From Termitomyces sp. T153 (Eukaryota; Basidiomycota; Agaricomycetes; Agaricales; Lyophyllaceae), in contig JACKQL020000016.1 of assembly GCA_018296165.2 (NCBI GenBank), positions 372,001 through 436,000 of the forward strand: a stretch of 64,000 bases of DNA, read 5' to 3'. This document shows positions 58,740 through 64,000 of the stretch, piece by piece. The notes below the pieces were generated by a model. That model was not told the DNA's origin, searched no databases, and saw only the letters and a program-made list of their open reading frames with translations. Every line of letters begins with the position of its first letter. The first letter of the stretch is position 1. The position numbers and the translations under genes were made by a program.

Positions 58740-61080
58740 ATATGTACTACCCTATGTATCACCCATATATTGTACCTACTAGTAACTATAGCTGCCATGA
58801 TTTCACAGCTCATGATTTCACAGCTCACTCTTGTCACTGCCTACTCTTGTCACTGCCTCTCACGGCCTATCAGCCCTACGGCTTGACCCCTGATGACTAC
58901 TTTCTGATACTGCACTCTAACTGAATGATCTCACGGGCTTCCCATTATGGGGTCTTTGTTCTCAGAAAGAAGGAGGTGGCCGATAATCAAGTATCTCTGT
59001 AATAGATGCTCCATCTCCCTGATGTGTTCATCACACATTATAGGAAAAAACCCGGAACATGATAGGATATCTGATATGCGTGTGATGGACATTTTCTTCC
59101 CAGGAGCTTGAGCGGTACATATGTTTCCCTGCCTGGATATGTCAGATGTTGATTCTCACAGGACATCTGTATGTGGAAAAGGAGAGATGGAAGGTGCCGT
59201 ACACACTCGTCTAGTACGGTTGCCATGATCAAGTCATGTTACGCGGTTCCTGGTGACCTTGACCAGTCACCGTCGGCTGTAGGGCGGATTCAGTTGACGC
59301 CAGTTGATAAGAGAGGGAGAGACAATGAACTTGGCATTTAACCAGGAATACATGCCTCCACGAAAGTGGTTTCTGTGGGCACTCCTTAGGATATAACATG
59401 CATTCCAAGATCCAAGTTGTGGCAATCAGCCAGCGGCAGACAACCCTTGGAGTCCAGATTGAGAATGCAACATTGGGCAGTTTGGTACATCTCAGACTGC
59501 AGTTACCTGTCAATCCCTGCAATCTTACGACCATTGACTGTGCAGCTGTCCTATCATTATCATGTAGGCTTACAGTACGGTTGATAAGTTCCAGTAATTA
59601 CACGATCCTGATCTTCAATCGCAGTCCTTAGTACAAGTCGCAGTTTGGGTACTATGACTCCAGCCGCTTCTGAGCCATATGACGTTGTTCAGTCCAATGT
59701 CATTGTTCTCTATTTCAAGACATCCTGCCCTCAAAAGTGTCCATTCTCAGGTACTCGGACATTTGCGTGTTCCTGAGCTTGCTTACCTATTCAATGAAGG
59801 ACCCTGAAATTATTCGTCCGGTCTTTGATATCCTCTCTGGCCTGGCAAGATTATCACCGCGTCATGTTCCATCACCTAGGCTCAAGAGCTAAGTTGTTCA
59901 GAGATCATTGCGACATCTATCGTCTACCCCTCAATATCAAGCAGACATATTTCAGACAGGCCGCATAGTTTATATGCCGCTGGTCAATTGCATGGAGGAC
60001 TTTTCTAGGAGTTTCGGGAAGACTGTAGACAATGGACTTGATGTCTCCTGCAAACGAGAAATTATCAAGCAAGTAAGAACTCACATTAACACTTTAGAAA
60101 AAAAACTCGAACCCTTTTTCAATAATGATCTTGGAACTTGTACCTAGAGGTTAAAATACTCACAACGACGAGAGAACATCAGAGAATAGTCAACAACTCG
60201 GCGCTTATAAAGATGAGCATGCTTGAAATGTGAACGTGTCAACAACACGCATTTCCAATTCGAACGTTTGATAATCACGCCGACACTAGATTCCGTTCCA
60301 CAAGAGCAACTAAACAATCTTACTTTATCTCTTAGGGGATGAAGCAAAGAATACATCATTAGGTGGCATCGTAGCAAAAACAAGCTGCCTGCTAATATCA
60401 CCTAATACCTCAAATAAAGCCCGGCCGAACGGGACACACTGTCTCCCACGCCACGTCCCCTTTCCTGTGACAAACACTGTCCTCACGCAGCCTATGTGTT
60501 CCATCTCCATGCTGTCCAGCATCCTTTCCCCGAATACACTCTCATCTCTCCGGAGGAGCCTTCACCTGCATCCAAGTAGATATCTAAGTTCTTGTCCTCT
60601 GTCGTCGTCAACTGTCACCACGAGTAAGGTATCGGTACCTTGCCCGATACATGGACGTAAACGCCTCTCGATGTGGACACTGGAGGCGTACGCATAGGCG
60701 TAATAAATGGTTGCGTATATTTGCATATCCAGTGAAATTGCGAACATAGGTGGTTGGACCGTGCGTTAATCAATCCATCGAAAGGCATGAAGGTAAATAG
60801 ATGCATCGTGAAATAAAGTGAAAGCGTACAAGATGCCTGTAGCAGCAAATTTGAATAGGAGAGCTGACGATGAGATCTCAGTATAATAAAGATAAAGAGT
60901 GGGATGGAAACATCTTCTCCATCTCTGCGATTGTAGTCGACATACCTCATGGAAAAAAGGTACGCAGTTTGATTCTGACTAGACGTGCAAAACTTCCTCT
61001 TCATCTTACCTTCGTCTGTCCAGAGCGTGCAACAATCATTGATCTACTCGCTAGACCACACACAGGAGAAGCAGGCATAG
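58740..61080. other. Host-like sequence without recognisable gene
   Basis: CpG is normal. Several short frames exist on both strands (for example minus-strand 59229-59534 and 60615-61004, plus-strand 60467-60697), but none shows a known motif or a consistent exon chain, so none is called. Confidence 0.5.
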
Positions 61081-61089
61081 TGTAGTGAA

Positions 61090-61689
61090 TCTTCGAGATT
61101 TGTCCTCTACATTCCATCCAAAACCAGCCGGCCAATTGTGAGCGTGTAGGGCTCTCCTCCCAGTGGCCTCACTCCTCCTGCAACTGTGACTGTAATCTAT
61201 TTGTTCACATCGTTCAAGTGGTTTTTGTGGTGCCACAACTTACAACACCATTCGCGTATCTGGCCAGTCGTCACGATACCCTTGATCACTCACTTACTAC
61301 AAACGAGACTTCTTAAATCTCATAACTTACCGACCGACGATATGATGGAAAACTGAATGGTCCGGATCGGTCAAGAGGCGGGTCTAGAAATTGATACGAG
61401 CCCATTATAAAAACAAAAGGACTACTGGGAGCACATACGTTATCATCATATCTGAGAACTACATCCCTCGCTTTCCCGTACTTATCCTTTACCCAAAGTT
61501 CGGTCATTGTCGCACCAAAAGATACAAATTTTGCTGTGATAGACCCATCCGGTGCTGATGAGGTGGTCAAATCAAAGGGCTTGGGGGATGGTTAGTCGCT
61601 CAAATCAGAGCAACGACCGAGTCGCTCACCCATGATGAAGACAAGCCCAGAGCCAATAAGCTGTTCAATACGACGAGATGCAAAAGCAT
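61090..61689 (-). pseudogene. Aldose 1-epimerase (galactose mutarotase)-like gene, 5' part
   Basis: Exon 1 (61689-61630) encodes a signal-peptide-like start (MLLHLVVLNSLLALGLSSSW). A GTGAGC...CAAG intron joins it in phase to PFDLTTSSAPDGSITAKFVS and FGATMTELWVKDKYGKARDV (from 61579). The next exon gives TRLLTDPDHSVFHHIVGR, then after another intron YANGV. These match the N-terminal strands and the conserved HxxxGR(Y/F)AN motif of aldose 1-epimerases, which interconvert alpha and beta sugar anomers. The rest of the ~350-residue domain, including the catalytic His/Glu region, is not found downstream, where stops occur, so it looks truncated. A secreted form is suggested by the leader. Confidence 0.6.
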
Positions 61690-61759
61690 GGGTGAAAGGA
61701 GATGAGCCCCTCTTTTGACTGACCGTCTTTGAAGTTGCTTCTTTCCCTATTAGCTAACG

Positions 61760-63570
61760 CGATTATCAGACTCAGCCCCATCTATTTTAGTCACTTGACG
61801 AAGTGTTCGCTGTTAGCCAATTTCTGGGCAGCAGAGCGGTGGATAAAGTCAGGATTCCCTTTCGCTATCGTTGCATAAATCACCAGACATAGGAAGAGCA
61901 TCCCCCACACTGTCACAAGTATCCGAACGATTCGCGGAAGTCCTCAAGCCAAAATTTCTTCTTCATATCGACAGCAGCAAGTAGCCCGCGACCCATGATC
62001 AGATCGTATAGAGAAGATTTGGTGTATAAGTCAGAATTGTAGAATTGGTTGTCAAGTAAGTCATATGGGCGACAACCATCTCAACAAACAAAAAAGTGTT
62101 TGAATGAGTTGATGTATGTGAAGGTCAGCGAGGGTAGGCTTCATAGTCACTTACGCCATTTCAAAATTCGAGAACGAGAGACATTACGAGAAGTTCGACA
62201 TTTGACCCAGTTTGTTCAAGTTTGAGCAAACCGTTGCTCCCCAATGCCTCTGTGAATATTCGAGGGTCCGGCTGGAGCGAAGCCCTCAGGTTACTGGAAC
62301 AAATCAGTATCGGGGCAAACATTCAGTGAAAATTTTCAACCTGCCAATCGATTTCGAATCGGCTGTGCGGGATTCGCCGAAGCGGCTGTGTGAACGCCTG
62401 ACACGAATCTCTGGCTTCTACGGACCAAGTATATCTGCTATCCTATCACGGACCATAAACATCTGCAGCTTCAGTTTCTCTCATGTTCCAACTTAGCCCA
62501 GAAGCAGTCATATGAATTTGTCTCGCATGGCCGCTAGTGATCAAGAGACTTGAAAGTTTTTCATGCAGAGTTCTCTGGACGGCAATGCTCGCACGTTAAT
62601 GGTTTGAAGTCTTTCCTGGTATGTCTTGAGTAGTCTCTCGCGTTTGATCATCCCGACATCCGGCCTTGGGCCCCAAGCTTTGGTCTCCGTTTGACGGTTC
62701 CGAGGGATATCTTACGAGACGGTTCTTCGGCGATTCTGAACCTGCAATCCTACATAATCCTGAGTCGATTCACTGCTGTACTTTACTAGACGGAGGACAA
62801 ATTTCTGAGACTACGGTTGTCAACAAGCCTGATTAAGTAGATATGCCACGCATAGCTGCGATTCGGCTCGCAACGCTGGTGAAATTCTTTGTTAGACCCG
62901 AGTCCCTCCCAATGTATGATAATGTCTGTTTTCCTTGGGCCTATAAACTCCTTTGTCAGCCGTCTACTTATCGATCAAGGATCTCGCGGAACTCTCAGTC
63001 GTACCAAACAAGAGGGCCTTTATTCTGAATTCCCTCGTTCTTGCTCTGTCCTCAACAGCGTCTTAAGGGAAGCCGTCTATCTGTCTTCCACTGTCATCAG
63101 TGAGCGAACATCCTCCTTTCTTTCCCCCGTTTGAAAAGTAAAGCCCTACTATACAAATACAACGAGGATGAAATGACGTAATATTCCAGCTGAAAGCTTG
63201 GACGGCTGATTGTACAAGAACAAGATAGACATGAAAAAGATTTTCCTGCCAATCCAGAATCACGGGTGATTTTGTTCTTCAGGAAAAAAATTTCAGAGTA
63301 CTAGTATCGCCGCATCTGCTCCTTAGAGCGCTTCGTTCTGTACTTAACCAACCTTCTTACTAAACACCACAGCAGAATTACCAATCAATGGTTTTTTTAC
63401 AGGTCCTGCGAAAATAGACTAAGATATAGAACGGTCAGTTGCAAAGGTGAGCCGAAGCTCCAGTTTTCTATGGTCACGGTTTTCCTAACAAGTCTTCAAG
63501 CAATCTTGATAGAGTTACGATCCTGCAGATAGAGTTCTGATTGCGTAAATTTTAGCTGCAACCGGTGCTT
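61760..63570. other. Host-like sequence without assigned gene
   Basis: CpG is normal. A coding-like piece is visible on the plus strand at about 62665-62840 (LWSPFDGSEGYLTRRFFGDS then EPAILHNPESIHCCTLLDGG), without a start or a known motif. Another lies at 62212-62496. They may be gene relics. No complete gene is supported. Confidence 0.4.
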
Positions 63571-63582
63571 CCTGTCAAGAAT

Positions 63583-63616
63583 TCATGAGCCCCGTGGTAT
63601 TCACGCGGGCTCATGA
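63583..63616. promoter_or_regulatory. Near-perfect palindrome upstream of the DUF1349 gene
   Basis: TCATGAGCCCCGTG and its partner CACGCGGGCTCATGA are separated by five bases, with one extra base in the right arm. It lies ~145 bp before the start codon of the next gene, a position suited to a transcription-factor site. No factor is assigned. Confidence 0.55.
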
Positions 63617-63712
63617 GCGATTATGCACCTATCATCATCTCATCCGAAACATAATGCCCTTTTTTTCGTTAACTATTCTGGACCTCGACCACATGACGTT
63701 GCAAGATACTAC

Positions 63713-63720
63713 CTTATAAA
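63713..63720 (+). promoter_or_regulatory. TATA-like box
   Basis: CTTATAAA sits 41 bp before the start codon at 63762. It fits a fungal core promoter for the DUF1349 gene. Confidence 0.45.
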
Positions 63721-63761
63721 CCCATTGTTCTTGGAATCGCTTTCTCTCGCTATCGCAAACC

Positions 63762-64000
63762 ATGTCGTTGCGTCCTCTCAACACGTCTCAAAAACCACCG
63801 ACTTTTTTTCCCTTTACATTCTCAATCGCTCCTGATACCGATCTCTGGCTTGAACCTGCGCCGCTCGATAAACAGTCTCGCTCACTTCCCCTGAACTTCA
63901 ATAACCAGCCAACATTCTATGTTTCTATACCACTGTCGCGTTTCATCCGAGCCACTACGACGATATCGTTCATGCCTACAGTTCAATACGGCGGCGACCA
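63762..64000 (+). CDS. DUF1349 domain protein, 5' end (runs off window)
   Basis: ATG at 63762 opens MSLRPLNTSQKPPTFFPFTF, followed by SIAPDTDLWLEPAP, FYVSIPLSRFIRATTTISF and VQYGGD at the edge. The order F-x-I-x-x-P-x-T-D-x-W, then a hydrophobic strand, PLS-F and a Gly-rich turn matches the start of DUF1349 proteins, which have a concanavalin-like jelly-roll fold and may bind carbohydrate. About 80 residues are present of an expected ~200. There is no signal peptide, so a cytosolic protein is likely. The start is supported by the upstream TATA-like box and the absence of an earlier in-frame Met. Confidence 0.68.
   Translation, partial: MSLRPLNTSQKPPTFFPFTFSIAPDTDLWLEPAPLDKQSRSLPLNFNNQPTFYVSIPLSRFIRATTTISFMPTVQYGGD

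Noticed and set aside
60615..61004. 129-codon minus frame as continuation of the epimerase gene
   Set aside because: It has no aldose-epimerase motif, and no splice path from the 5' exons was found.
62843..63028. rRNA-like words (GGTGAAATTCTT) as an rRNA gene relic
   Set aside because: Only a short word matches; neighbouring conserved rRNA segments are absent.

Overview
The window looks like a repeat-rich stretch of a basidiomycete (most likely Agaricomycete) nuclear genome. Supporting signs are short (~50 bp) GT-AG introns, a Plavaka/CACTA-type (Tnp2-like) transposase with several protein families I associate with Agaricomycete repeats, Ty3/gypsy chromoviruses, and basidiomycete-like host gene fragments (MIC60, Gtr1, Smn1, Bck1, Cch1). 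No rRNA, tRNA or CRISPR array was recognised.

Layout. (1) 1-21458 is strongly CpG-poor and consists almost wholly of Ty3/gypsy chromovirus sequence. A full-length 11,007 bp copy (5862-16868, 1,027 bp LTRs, 5-bp target duplication CTATG) is inserted in an older, decayed copy of a related element (about 870-5861 plus 16869-19971). A reverse-oriented solo LTR (20101-21260, duplication GGTTC) lies beside them. Both chromovirus copies carry an antisense, Cys-containing reading frame between pol and the 3' LTR. (2) 21459-52725 is a 31.3 kb unit bounded by ~1.1 kb terminal inverted repeats that start CACTTCAGG and carry a fold-back hairpin at each tip. Its CpG content looks normal, so it appears to be a later insertion into old, CpG-decayed chromatin. 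(3) 52726 to about 57.9 kb is again CpG-poor with local tandem repeats and no recognisable gene. (4) About 57.9-64.0 kb has normal CpG and looks like ordinary host sequence: a DUF6534-like membrane protein remnant, a decayed aldose-1-epimerase-like gene, and the start of a DUF1349 protein running off the right edge.

The 31 kb unit is the most interesting part. Its outer zones are a patchwork of directly abutting pieces of host genes in both orientations with introns kept: MIC60, an unrecognised Ser/Pro-rich gene, Gtr1/RagA and Smn1 on the left, then unrecognised exons, the N-terminal half of the MAPKKK Bck1, and the first-domain region of the calcium channel Cch1 on the right. Inside this lies a second inverted-repeat pair (about 26.79-27.67 and 45.55-46.47 kb) enclosing a Plavaka/CACTA-like transposase and four cargo genes (two with recognisable repeat-associated family features, a long coiled-coil gene, and a WD40-type propeller gene), plus a small gene. 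I read this as an autonomous Plavaka-like element nested in, or composite with, a gene-capturing (Pack-type) element. At least six in-frame nonsense codons in otherwise open frames (transposase, largest cargo gene, Bck1 piece) are all TGA, as expected from CGA-to-TGA decay at methylated CpG.

Protein family names rest on motif recognition by eye. Exon borders are given where splice sites and frame agree, otherwise they are approximate.
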